Source: Beroe ovata (lineage: Eukaryota; Ctenophora; Nuda; Beroida; Beroidae). Taken from it: 26,461 nucleotides of DNA. The notes under the pieces were generated by a model. That model ran no database searches. It was not told the DNA's origin and saw only the letters and a list, made by a program, of their open reading frames with translations. The stretch is taken from positions 11,288 to 37,748 of the forward strand of contig CAMPET010000236.1 of assembly GCA_946803715.1 (NCBI GenBank). The letters are read 5' to 3'. Shown here one piece after another: positions 1-10,754 of the stretch (position 1 is the stretch's first letter; each line of letters opens with the position of its first letter). The position numbers and the translations under genes were made by a program.

Positions 1-20
1 CACACACACACACACACACA
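1..20. repeat. (CA)n microsatellite at the left end
   Basis: Ten uninterrupted CA units open the window. With the TG array that closes it, this suggests the contig ends where assembly failed in simple repeats. Confidence 0.95.
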
Positions 21-250
21 ACTATTACATATTAGTTTAGCATGGGGATTATCACCTTGTTGTTCGATTATGAGGTAACTGGGTGGAGTTGTGTGTGTGC
101 GTTACTATCCTACAGCTGCATCATTCGATGTAACGAAGTTTTGTTTGCTTTCTTCTCCCAGGAAATACGATTTCGCGGACATTTTTTCAAATCATCATTA
201 GTTCATCGTCCGTGAGAGAGTTGTCAGTCATCTGCACTTCAAATGAATTG

Positions 251-376
251 AGAGTAACAGGACATGTGAGAGTAACAGGACATGTGAGAGTAACAGGACA
301 TGAGAGAGTAACAGGACATGTGACAGTAACAGGACATGTGAGATTAACAGGACATGTGAGAGTAACAGGACATGTG
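251..376 (+). repeat. 18-bp minisatellite, seven copies
   Basis: Seven tandem copies of agagtaacaggacatgtg, with single-base changes in copies 3, 5 and 6. The unit is a multiple of three, so one plus-strand frame reads as a repeating hexapeptide (VTGHVR). The flanking frame shows nothing protein-like, so I read it as a minisatellite that happens to be open. Confidence 0.95.
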
Positions 377-831
377 AGGTCTTCAGCTAAGGGATTTATC
401 CATACGGTTTATCTTTTCATGCGGTTAGACAATCGATGTATCTTCCTAAAGAGACTCGCTTGTAGCCACGATATGCAGCACGTGGATACGATTCCAGACT
501 ATTCTATCATGTGCGTGCAAATCCACAAACAAGTACAGTTCTATCCATGCAGCTGATATACAATATTCTCGAATGTCCGATTGCCGCCGTAAATCGCTGC
601 ACTATAATGAATCCCGCGAGGCGTGTCAAATTTTTCATCATTCGCAATTCATTATCGTAGTGTTTCACTGCGAGTAATCATTTTGGAGACTATGATTTAA
701 AATGTTGCTTATAGCCGACAATTCTCGCAGCGTAATTACTAAATACATCATACACTACTTGTACAACTTCATGTACATTGTTTTTGCTTTTCTTCAAAAA
801 CAATCTGAAAAGCTTGACTACGGATTCATCG

Positions 832-918
832 CACGTGACGTACTATTTGTGGTCACGTGACCCGCATTTTGTGTCACATGAGAGGAGTGATGTGTGGGGG
901 AAGTATACTATGACGTCA
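832..918. promoter_or_regulatory. Cluster of CACGTG E-boxes and a full CRE palindrome
   Basis: Within 87 bp lie CACGTGAC at 832-839, the perfect palindrome GTCACGTGAC at 852-861 and TGACGTCA at 911-918. By established motif knowledge these match bHLH-ZIP (USF/MITF/TFEB-type) and CREB/ATF sites. No gene was identified next to them, so a regulatory role is inference only. Confidence 0.35.
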
Positions 919-2325
919 CTAAGAGAAGCACTGTGTTTTGAACAGAGAGGGGGATACAGAGAAGCATGCATTTTTCGTGTTATTGCAACAAGAGAGCGAT
1001 TATTTGAAAACATTTTCTAGGTCCTGTTGTTATCATCCATGATGCAAACGGTAGTCGGTAATTTGACCTAACTGGACAAACAGCTGTCAAGAGACCATTC
1101 CGAGTTTTATCATGTAAAATATTGTTGTATCTACTAAGATAATATATCAATATTTGGGATGAAATTAGCCTGAAATAGACAATTGAGGGTTCATATCGTT
1201 GATGCGTTGATTATTTATTTATCAACAAAAGGTCTCCTAGGAACAATTAACCATCAATTAACTTGATTACGATTATGCTTATTAAATCATCATGATGAAT
1301 TGTGTTGTTGTATAGGACGTAAGTACTAAGTACTCACACAAGAATTAAAATCTCCGCTCAAATACGGTAAGGAAATGTCCTAAAAAGCTTTCTGTAGGAT
1401 CAATGGAGACTCTTGCAAATCTATTTTGTGCCTCCCTTAGCTATCACACCACTACCACACCACTATGTAATATATTTATTGGTGATTAAAACCCCGGTCT
1501 AACCCAGGAAATTTTGGCTTGATCACAAATTTCGTTGAACAGTGATAAGTCCAGCGCACTAACTTTTAATATATTCTACCATAACACACGAGACTATGCT
1601 AACTGCCGCGGTGATGTGACAATCAGCACAATTGTTGCTGCTGTTGCTTTTTGTTGCTTACTGACCGATACCACTCGCTCGTATGGTAAGAGGGCTGTCG
1701 CCTGTCTTAGCAGCACTTCTGCTGAGAAAATTCCATGTTGAATTATCGTATGATCTCTAAAACCTGACCTATGTTCTTCGATCTTTCGAAGTAATCCAAA
1801 TTCCAAGGTCTTTAGAGCGCTTAAACAGCCGTTTAAAAATGTGATAGGTTATATTATGTCGGCCAACTATGCAAATACTTTAAATAACTCGTATGTTGTC
1901 AGCCAACTTTGGTTCTCACGAATGCTAACTCTCACGATATAATATATATTGTATGAAGATAACTCGCGATGGAATGAAGGTTGTGGTTCAGTTCTCTCTC
2001 TCTCTCTCTTTGACAATATCATGAGAATAGCAATTTCCTGGTTGACAAGTGACAAGGCTGGAAGATAATGTTGCTCAGTTACTCCTGTATTTTAGAGGGT
2101 GGTAGAGGAGGGGAAATCTAGCTTATACCTCTACATTTCGAGGAGAGTTGTTAGAGAAAAATAGCAACCAGGGTGTATGATAGCAACACAATGGCGTAAC
2201 CAGTTCAAGAGAACAGCTCACTAGAGAGAACTACCTCTGCATAAAACGATCCCTCTGAAAATAGCACACGGTTGCTTTGAGGAAGAGAGAGAAGTGTACA
2301 CAAAGTATCATTAGAGTAGCTGAAA

Positions 2326-2333
2326 TGACGTCA
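2326..2333. promoter_or_regulatory. CRE-like palindrome TGACGTCA
   Basis: Perfect 8-bp CREB/ATF consensus, isolated from any recognised gene. It is one of three in the left 6.5 kb. Confidence 0.25.
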
Positions 2334-2982
2334 CGAAGGACTTACTACTCTCTTTACTTTCTCTGGATAGATCCCCTTAATAATATGTGACTCTTATCTC
2401 TCGTATTTAGGGGCTCACTGTCGACTGGCGCTACTCTTTGAAGTTATGATACAAGAAAGAGGCTGTACGTTTGGGTCTTGGGTATTTTATAGGAGGTTGG
2501 CAAAGAAAAGAAAAATGAAGCATGTAGAAGAGGAGTGGAGAAGATGTCACAGAAAACAAAAGGATTCCAATGCGAGTGCGCTTCTATGTCTCTATTGAGG
2601 GAGTTGTACTGCAGGAATGGGGGCAGAAACTTCGTTTGATGCATGGTAGTTTGAGATAAATGGGTAATGGGAGAGATTGTTAGGTTCCAATATGTACAAT
2701 AGACATTGGTCTCCACGATTCTAGAATCTAGCTGCGCTGAGTAAGAAGTGGGTTATCATGGGAGGCATTAGATTGTAGAAAAGTGTAGTAGAGGAAATAT
2801 TGTGCGAGAAAGCACACGAGGAATGATGAAGGTAGGAAGAATCCAAGAATTTGTATTCGCTTAACGATCATGGATAACTACATATGTAAATTGGGATTGA
2901 AGTGCTCAATCAATAACAATATCATACGCTAGCAATAGGACGCGCACAGTTTACTGAACACATTATCCTGCATAAAGCAGCA

Positions 2983-3003
2983 GTAGATCTATAATAGATC
3001 TAC
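2983..3003. repeat. Perfect palindrome, 10-bp arms
   Basis: GTAGATCTAT (2983-2992) and ATAGATCTAC (2994-3003) are exact reverse complements around a single central A at 2993. No adjacent gene explains it. Confidence 0.85.
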
Positions 3004-5342
3004 AATCAATATCTCTATACTGGACAAGGTATACTTACTACACGCACAGGGAGCAACAGCAAATGAAGCTAGGTATAGGAGGAGAGGGAGAGAGAAGGGA
3101 ATTGGTCGATACCTTATCATCATCAGCTACTATTGAGTATATCCAGTGGTCTACTAGTACTACCTATATCGGGTATTGTAATTGTAGCAATTACCCGTTA
3201 TCTCTAACCAGTGAGTCTAGTTTACCACTCTCTCATATATACCTGCGCCTTCTCTCATGATATATCATATATGTTGGGCGGTGTATTATTATACATGATA
3301 GTATTATATAATATGGGCTTCAGGATGAAAAGGTGTACTCATTGCATCATGATGTGAGGTAGCGACATCTTTTGGCAAACACAGGAGTGAATATAAAAGA
3401 ATAAAGGGGGGGGGACATTTAGAGCAGACAAACATCGGCCCTAGGTAGGGAACAATATGACATGGACTAATTATACTAGAATCGTCGAGAAGTGAAATGA
3501 TGCACTCTCTTCCCTTGCAAAGAGGGAGGGAGAAAAGACAACAACGATCGCAGCACGGTGGGATTCAACTTATACTGTAGCATAGTGGTTAACTATCAGG
3601 AACCACAAACAAAGCATGAGGTGGTGGTTATGACGTTATCTAAAATGGTACAATAGCTGTGATTTGTCGGAGTATGATAATTGCTTAATTACTTAATTAC
3701 TTGATAGAAGAGTGAATGTGAGTTTGCGTATGTTAATTGTTAATAAGTCTAATTACTTCAGTGGGGTAGGAATGAATTAACAATAATTATAATCTATCAA
3801 GTCTATGAGAAGATAATGACCTAAAGACCTATCAGTACTGTGACCGAATAAACACTAGATACATCGAGTCCAACTTGTTACACGAAATTTGTATCATATA
3901 TCAACGTTTACTTTATACTTCCATCCATTTAGAACACGTATCTACCACGAGGTTTATCTTTCATTATAACAGCAAGGAGCAGACTTCTAAATGATTCATA
4001 CTATGAATTCGTAGAATTCTTGAATGCTTGCTCAGATCTTCTTTAGCTGCAGGCTTGTGTATATTTAACTGTCTGGTTTGTCAGTCAGTTGTGTCTGAGC
4101 AAGTTGGGGTTATAGAATAGGTGTCTAGGTTGAACTAGATATTCAGGTCCAGCAAGTTCTGCGAGCTGGGTTCTGGTAATGATCACAGCTGTGTCATGTT
4201 GGAGAAAATCCTGAGATACATCACAGCTATTTCACTCACCTCCCTAGTTTTTTAATGAAACTCGGCATCTTCAAGGAATGCCCAAGGTAGGGCTCAGCTA
4301 TCTATTTCATACGTCTGTACAGAAGAACTTTTATCTCGCTCAAAGTACGTTCCCGTGTTCTCCTTTTTTCATAAGCTATCCCTGGTTGTGAGAAGAAACA
4401 TGGTTAAACGAAATGTTATGAATTGTTAAGTTGGAGCACATTTGAATTGTACATCAAGCATATAGATTGCTTTCATAACTTGCAAATACTTTGTTATAGA
4501 TGAACCAGCTCGAGTTGGCAAAATCGGGAGAAATCCGAACTATTCAGACGATTTTACAACACGGTATGTGCTGCAACATCATAATAGTCTAGTCAGAACC
4601 GCCATTAGAATCGTGTGTTCACCGACAGTCATACTCAATACTTTGCTCAAGCGCGATTCCCCCAGGTCAAATAATGTGTTGAAGTCTAACCAATATCTAC
4701 ATCAAGGAAACTTCGTATTTGTCTTGTAAACGAACACGGAAGACAGATCTAGCAATATTTGGAGGAAGCTAGAGAGACAATGGCCGGATCATGGAAAATT
4801 TGTATGAATTCTCCTGAAATGAAGCCATAAACGAGCGCAATGCTATAACACTCGAAGCTTATAGAAATTTACAAATTTCATTTAGATAAAGCACGATATA
4901 CCTAATCCGCTTTCACCACCCGTACTTTTTTCTCGGGTACTTTATCACCACAAAACATGGGATATAATACAGTACGGCATACAAGCACACATGTAGTTTC
5001 GTGCTGGATGCGGCCCAAGTTTGATGTGTCTTATCAGCTGAGACATGTTGTACTTTGGTACTGAGCGCGGCGCATACCACTGCTGCGTGGATAAGCGAGG
5101 GCCAGAACAGCCTCGTGACAACAGTGGTAATTCCGTGGCCTCAGGCAAAATAGAGAGAGGGTTGGGTCAGATTTAATTAGGAAACAGGGGCAATGTGAAC
5201 GTGGTAACACATCGACAAGACAGCCTGCAGAGACGTAAATAACCCCAGCCTGAGGCCAATGCAAATGATAGGACAGTAAATCCACTAGTCAGTCAAGACC
5301 AATCGTCGCCTACTCAAGCATTGTTATAGTATGCAGTGAAAC

Positions 5343-5368
5343 CCCCTATACTACATCCCCTATACTAC
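5343..5368. repeat. 12-bp direct repeat, two copies
   Basis: CCCCTATACTAC occurs at 5343-5354 and again at 5357-5368, separated by AT. It is a short local duplication. Confidence 0.85.
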
Positions 5369-6502
5369 TTGACGTATTGATGAGCTATTCAACATTTTAT
5401 CAGTTGTGCGACGATCCTAAGCTATACATGTCACATGTGTCTGTACCTATAACTGTCTAGACGTACCCCCTCACACAGACATTACAGTGGCAGTCGTTGA
5501 TAATGACCGCAATGATAAGTGAACACTGAACACACAAAAAGGAGACATCAAGATCTATAGCCAATAGCCATCAACATTCAACATTCACCGCAAATTGTAG
5601 GACTGTAAGAGCCAGGGACTGTGAGAGCCTAATTACAGTCTTGAGACCGGAGCCAATTCTCTGGCAAATTTGCGCTCTCTACATTCGGTAAACTATCAAT
5701 TGATAACGTCAATAACACAGATTGACGCAAAATTCAGTTAAGCCTAACCTTACTATTATATTAATAAACTAGTCAGTAGTTTATTACACTAATGGTGTCT
5801 ATAACATGTCTTGATGCTGAAAGTCATACTCTATTCTCTAGTCATAATTCACTGTAAGATGGCTTTATCTTGCATCAGGTAAGCTACAAGTAGATAGAAA
5901 CTTAATTAGCTGTGAGAATCTATTTTCAGACCAAATTGCAGAGAGACCAGATGACAATTGACAGTTATACCATACTAAACGTTTCATGCGTTTATCACTG
6001 AGGAAAATCGCAATAGTCATAAATTTCGAGATTAGTGAGTAGATATAGAATAGGTATGTAATTACAAACTACCAAGAAAAGACTTGAACGAGTGTCGAGT
6101 GTGAGTAACACAACTTCTGCTAAGATGAGGACGCTGATTACCATACTTTATTACATTATTAGAGCACTGTGTATATTTTGAGTAATGGTCCATCTTAACA
6201 TAATATATCCGCCATTACATACTTAACAGATCTTTATTAAAGTGCCTATTGAATGCAATGCTTGATTATTAATGCAGACCTCTGACTCTCGGAAGCCTCA
6301 CCAGCAGATCATTTACATACACACATTACTCACCACTCCAATAAATAACTTTAAGCAAAATATAAATCCCATACTGAAGCATCTGAGTCTGGGCACATAT
6401 CATCTTATGAGCACAAGAAAAGAGAAAGCGTCATTGATCACTACTGATACATCCAACAGAATATATCCAGTGTGTGTGTGGTAGTAAACTGGTGATATTT
6501 GC

Positions 6503-6510
6503 TGACGTCA
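6503..6510. promoter_or_regulatory. CRE-like palindrome TGACGTCA
   Basis: Third perfect CREB/ATF consensus in the left part of the window. No gene is assigned nearby. Confidence 0.25.
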
Positions 6511-7490
6511 CAAGTCACTGGATGTAGAGGGTTTCTACCAACCAAAATTGATCATTATGTCCATTTTGTGTTCATCTAACAATTATCTATGCTGATATAT
6601 AAGCTATCCAGCAATTAGAGTGTGTCCTTTATGCAAGATATATTATTAGCAAACCAAAGGATCATTTGTAACAATTTGGCTTCATAAAATGATTGGTACA
6701 CAATATTTCATCCAATGAGCCCATGCTGAAAGTCTTGAAATGTCTATTCCAAAGGAAGGGCATGATTCCTGATGAAACTATGTCACTGGTTGACCATTTC
6801 AAGTTTATTGGACATAGGTATGAGATGATGTTTTGGGACTGAACGGCAGGTATAGCTTCAGAGCATTATCAAGAGAATGATTTAAAAATGATCAGCACAA
6901 CTTAATCAATTGTAGGTATAGGGGGAAACTATGACAAACTATTGCCAGTTGATCTTGCTTCAGGTGATTGAAAATTGTAGTCAGTGTGACTGACACACTC
7001 AATCAATCCTACACACTTTGGACCACTAACCAACTGACAGATTCAAGATATTAGTCTCTTCTTCAGGATCTCCAAAGAGTGTGGCCCTTGCTTCAGAGAT
7101 GATATGACAATTGATCACAATACTTAACATTACAAAATTAACACAAAAATGAACAATTGACTCAAAACAGTACTTGTATTCTCTGAATCCTCTCTAAGAC
7201 ATGGGAAGCTCTTTTTCGTGGTGGTCATGATTTGTTATCATGATTTGAAGCCTCAGGGTGTCATTGCTGTGTCAGTGGAGACCAGAAACCATAAATCAAA
7301 TTTGATATCCTACCATCTGTTTGGCTGACATGGTGCATAAAAGGGGTCACTTGGTTTCTAGAAAGATGGATGTAGAACCAGTTATATCAGAATATCATCT
7401 CAGACAATACTGGACAGGCATAATATTTTGAATGAAATATGAGATTATGTAGGTAATTGCCATCTGGCATTTTTATATTACTACTAATAG

Positions 7491-7735
7491 GGGTGGACCC
7501 ACAGGGTCCACACAGCCACACTAGGGCACAGTGGGAGCTCTACCCTAGCTGAGCGTGGCCAGGATGAGACAAGTCCCGTACCTCCCCAGGTGCCACAGCT
7601 GAAGGTCTCTCTGCTGGGTAAAGATCCCTCATACTGATAATGGAGTGTCCCTCCAGGGATCTCTGGGTAGACCAGTTCTCACTGGATAGGGTGCAGGAAC
7701 CTCGGGTCGTACCTCAGGGGTATAGGAGGTTCTGG
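7491..7735 (-). other. GC-rich island, possible SINE or decayed exon
   Basis: A block of about 245 bp is visibly richer in G and C than the AT-rich sequence on both sides, with sharp edges. It starts with a hairpin, GTGGACCC (7493-7500) and GGGTCCAC (7504-7511) around ACA. On the minus strand one frame is open for 66 codons after a TGA near 7684-7686, and another is open for about 50, neither with a convincing start. I do not recognise either peptide, nor a clear tRNA-like A/B box. It may be a short interspersed element, a decayed exon or a structured RNA gene. Confidence 0.35.
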
Positions 7736-7963
7736 CTTTATATTATATATTGACACTATTCAAGTTGCTGTTGAACAAATGCTGTACTTAACTTTGGGTT
7801 CTTCTGCCTCCTCTTTCATATAGATCTTATAAAACATCTACATGTAATGGAGTACTATGAAGACACCTGTTTTTGGACATACAAAACCAAACCTTCAACT
7901 CAAATTTGATTTCGATCAAGATAGACTGGATTCATGCCCTTTTCATGCCAAGGATTTATGATC

Positions 7964-7999
7964 AATGATTCAAATTCATGACAGATGAATTTGATCATT
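7964..7999. repeat. Hairpin, about 15-bp arms
   Basis: AATGATTCAAATTCAT (left arm) faces ATGAATTTGATCATT (right arm) across a five-base loop, with one unpaired base. It lies just upstream of the tandem GC-rich units and may belong to the same mobile sequence. Confidence 0.6.
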
Positions 8000-8023
8000 C
8001 CAAGAGATCAACAGATCATTGCT

Positions 8024-8927
8024 GGGATAAATTTTCAACAACACAGCTAGTCCTAACAAACATCACAACATGAGCATCAGACTACATCCAAAATGCAGCG
8101 ATGCAAAAATATTTGCTAGAAATTAATGTTAATTGGCCCTGCTGGTGCGAACCATGAAAGATCAGACCTGGCACCGCGCCTACATCGGCACCTATTGTCG
8201 ATCGATGATAGACCCTGTCGAGAATTTCGTTTCGCGCGCGCGCGGCTCAAACTTATTCAAACACTGACGCAAGCCGCTTCGCGGCTTGCATCAGCGGTCT
8301 GGCATCGCCCGACAACATTGCATGTGCACGTTCGCGTTTTACGGTGACTCTTCATATCATTTATTAACATAACTTTGTTAGATTTGACCTGAGTACCTGA
8401 TCCTGACCTGTTTCTCGAGCGCGCGCGCCTTCATCGATCATCGGCCTTCGATGAAGCTGACAAATATCACCAAGAGGCAAAAACGAGAAAATAAAAAAGC
8501 GCGCAACATATGCACATGCACTTTGTAGGATTTTACCCTGCCGTCGGTGCGCGCAATTTTCATTGATCCCGCCAGCAAGGGTAAGGTGAAATCCCACAAA
8601 CATGCACTATGTGCAGATTATATGAAGATCTCAAAATGGAATAAAGGGCGGGCGCGCGCAAAGTGTGCACACTGCACAAAGCTAAAGTTTCAATGGCATT
8701 TTGAATATTCCCGCAATGCGTGACTCAAATACTCTGCGATTCGCGTCTCCATGTTTTTACGACTTTTCAGATCACCGAGTAAATAAGGGGTGCGCAGCGT
8801 GTGTACAATTTTGTATGGTGGCAAATTTCTTTGGTGCAGTTATGTCTGTCGTGAATGTCCTGACAGGACATCCTGTTGTCCTTATTTGTCTTGCTCATCT
8901 TAATAGAGCTCCCAAGCCACACAATTA
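8024..8927 (+). repeat. Tandem duplicated GC-rich repeat, unit 1
   Basis: This unit begins with GGGATAAATTTTCAACAACA and ends with AGCTCCCAAGCCACACAATT plus A. The same order of segments follows in unit 2. It contains GCGCGC runs, the hairpin at 8269-8289 and several inverted repeats, and no coding potential I can support. It is probably part of a non-autonomous mobile element or a complex satellite. It is 904 bp long against 1,022 bp for unit 2, so the two have diverged by insertions and deletions. Confidence 0.8.
8269..8289. repeat. Perfect GC-rich hairpin
   Basis: GCAAGCCGC (8269-8277) and GCGGCTTGC (8281-8289) pair perfectly around TTC. A diverged copy of the surrounding sequence lies in reverse orientation near 19170-19220. 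Confidence 0.85.
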
Positions 8928-9375
8928 NGGGATAAATTTTCAACAACACAGCTAGTCCTAATAATCATCACAACAGGCGTCAGACTACATCCAATGCAAA
9001 AATATTTGCTAGAAATTAATGTTTGGCCCTGCTTGCTGCATGGTGCGAACCAAAGATCAGACCTGGCGCCTACCTCGGCGCCTACATCGGATCGAAGGCT
9101 TTTGACGGAGTGTTCCCGCGCTGCGTGACCCAAATACTCCGCGCGCGCTGCGCGTCTCCGTGGTTTGGTTGCGCGTCTCCTTTCTACGACTTTTCAGTTC
9201 ACTGAGTAGAATAGGGGCGCGCAACGTGTGCATATGACGGAGGCCTACTTCCCCTACTGCGTGCAGACCCAAAGGTATTCCGCGCGGCGCGCTGCATGTG
9301 TACGTTTCACGCGGCTTGGTGACTTTTCATATCATATAACTTTGTCAGATGTTACCTGACCTGTTTCTCGTGCGC

Positions 9376-9419
9376 GCGCGCGCCTTCATCGATCATCGGC
9401 CTTCGATGAAGGCGCGCGC
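9376..9419. repeat. 17-bp-arm hairpin in unit 2
   Basis: GCGCGCGCCTTCATCGA at 9376-9392 is the exact reverse complement of 9403-9419, leaving a ten-base loop. In unit 1 (near 8420-8456) the right arm lacks its GC-rich half. Confidence 0.85.
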
Positions 9420-9500
9420 CGCGCGCGAGAAGTCAGATAAAATCTGACAAATATCACTAAGAACAAAGAAGTAAAAAGCGCGCAATATATGCACAGTACA

Positions 9501-9600
9501 TGCACTTTGTAGGATTTTACCCTGCCGTCGGTCGCGGTGCGCGCAATTTTAATTCCCGCCAGCGCCAAGCAAGGGTAGGGTGAAATCCTACAAACTTGCA
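9501..9600. repeat. Inverted repeat, about 25-bp arms
   Basis: The left arm, from TGCACTTTGTAGGATTTTAC, pairs with the right arm that ends CCTACAAACTTGCA, with few mismatches. Unit 1 has the equivalent pair near 8517-8607. Confidence 0.75.
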
Positions 9601-10172
9601 CTATGTGCAGATTATATTGTATATGAAGATCTCCAAATGGAATTGAATAAAGGGCGCGCGCAAAGTGTGCACAAAGCTAAAGTTTCAATGGCATTTTGTA
9701 ATTTGTATATTCCCGCAATGCGTGACCCAAATACTCTGCGATTCACGTCTCGATCTCCATGTTTTTTACGACTTTTCATATTACGGAGTGAATAAGGGGT
9801 GCGCAGCATGTGTACAATTTTGTATGGTGGCAAATTTCTTTGGTGCATAAATTTCTGTCGTGAATGTCCTGGCAGGATATCCTCAGGATATTATCCTTTT
9901 GTCCTTATTTGTCGTGCTCATCTTAATAGAGCTCCCAAGCCACACAATTAGTTTGTATTGAGGAATTAGGATGTGAGTTGCACCACTTTTTGGGTTGGTG
10001 TCTTGATTTACCATCCAGGAATTGCCATTGGCAGAGAAGACAGTTCCCAGATTGTTCATTGTTGATTCTTGATTCTAAAAAGTTATTGTTGTAACTTGTC
10101 AGGACTGCTCAAGGTTAGTTGGCTCAATAGATCTCAAGATCAACTGAAAGTATTTGTTACTAGAAAACCCGC

Positions 10173-10360
10173 CACTACCCATTGAAAGACACCAGGACGT
10201 TACTTAGGAACGACATGCTACAGCTAAACATGACTTGTGATCAAAATCCAATGTACTTATTTTAACCAATGATTTTAAGAAGGAGCACTTGATCACAATT
10301 TGGCCATTTCTTTGAATTGAAGCACAGAAAAAGGTGCTCGCCCAGTTGTCTGACTTTGTC
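10173..10360 (+). repeat. Dispersed repeat, copy A
   Basis: This 188-bp block, from CACTACCCATTG to GTCTGACTTTGTC, is clearly homologous to the reverse complement of 18701-18879. Shared strings include CAGCTAAACATGAC, ACCAATGATTTTA, AAGGAGCACT and GTTGTCTGACTTT. With the tandem units upstream it looks like the distal part of one mobile element. Confidence 0.75.
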
Positions 10361-10561
10361 GTACAAATCCAAAGTGAATTTTAGAACTGTACAACATTTA
10401 GGTATTTGCACTGCTAAGTGCTAAACTCTCACACCAAATAACAATTTATATGTTCAGAATTCAGAATATTCAGATAAAAATCTATCCCACATTATCATTT
10501 TCCCCATATCATATTTTTCCTCATATCATATACATGATATAGGTATGGGTTACCCATATGT

Positions 10562-10682
10562 TTACACATGGAAGGAAAAGGTGGAAAAATATGAGAACTG
10601 TTAGCAAGTGTAAGCAGTTTTTAAAGACTGCTTACAATTGCTCAACAATTTCCTTCCTTACGCCTTTTCCTTCCATGTGTAA
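10562..10682 (+). repeat. Long imperfect hairpin upstream of the NT5DC gene
   Basis: The outer arms 10562-10583 and 10661-10682 are complementary at 21 of 22 positions (TTACACATGGAAGGAAAAGG against its reverse complement). An inner stem pairs GTAAGCAGT with ACTGCTTAC around a short loop near 10610-10635. The foldback spans about 120 bp and ends about 70 bp before the first coding ATG, so it lies in the promoter or 5'-UTR. It could be a MITE, a small-RNA precursor or a transcript structure. Confidence 0.75.
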
Positions 10683-10754
10683 TAATGCAGGTTACATGTA
10701 GAGATCAGCAGGATATGTTCGATGGCTTATTCTATAGGCTGGTAGTACAACAGT

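Larger units (their letters stand above)
21..8023. other. Non-coding, repeat-bearing region without a supported gene
   Basis: I read both strands and found no exon chain with matching splice phases and no recognisable protein domain. Open frames here are short (under about 115 codons), AT-rich and uninterpretable. The region holds the minisatellite at 251-376, E-box/CRE-like sites, a perfect palindrome at 2983-3003, a 12-bp direct repeat (5343-5354 and 5357-5368), a GC-rich island at 7491-7735 and a hairpin at 7964-7999. An exon of an unfamiliar protein or a non-coding RNA gene could still be hidden here. Confidence 0.6.
8929..9950 (+). repeat. Tandem duplicated GC-rich repeat, unit 2
   Basis: This is the second copy of the unit at 8024-8927, with the same first and last segments and the same internal order. 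It carries extra sub-repeats: the segment that begins CCCGC(A)ATGCGTGAC and runs to CGACTTTTCA occurs once in unit 1 (near 8709) and at least twice here (near 9115 and 9713), with a further degraded relative near 9255. Two inverted repeats lie inside (9376-9419 and 9501-9600). Confidence 0.8.

Noticed and set aside
251-376. CRISPR-like array
   Set aside because: The repeats are directly tandem, without unique spacers, in a eukaryotic contig.
212-556. 114-codon open frame with VTGHVR repeats
   Set aside because: It is open because an 18-bp minisatellite has a unit divisible by three; the flanks show no protein character.
8701-9850. Open frames of 60-84 codons across the GC-rich tandem units
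   Set aside because: They are short, occur in several overlapping frames, are not conserved between the two units and carry no transposase or other domain.
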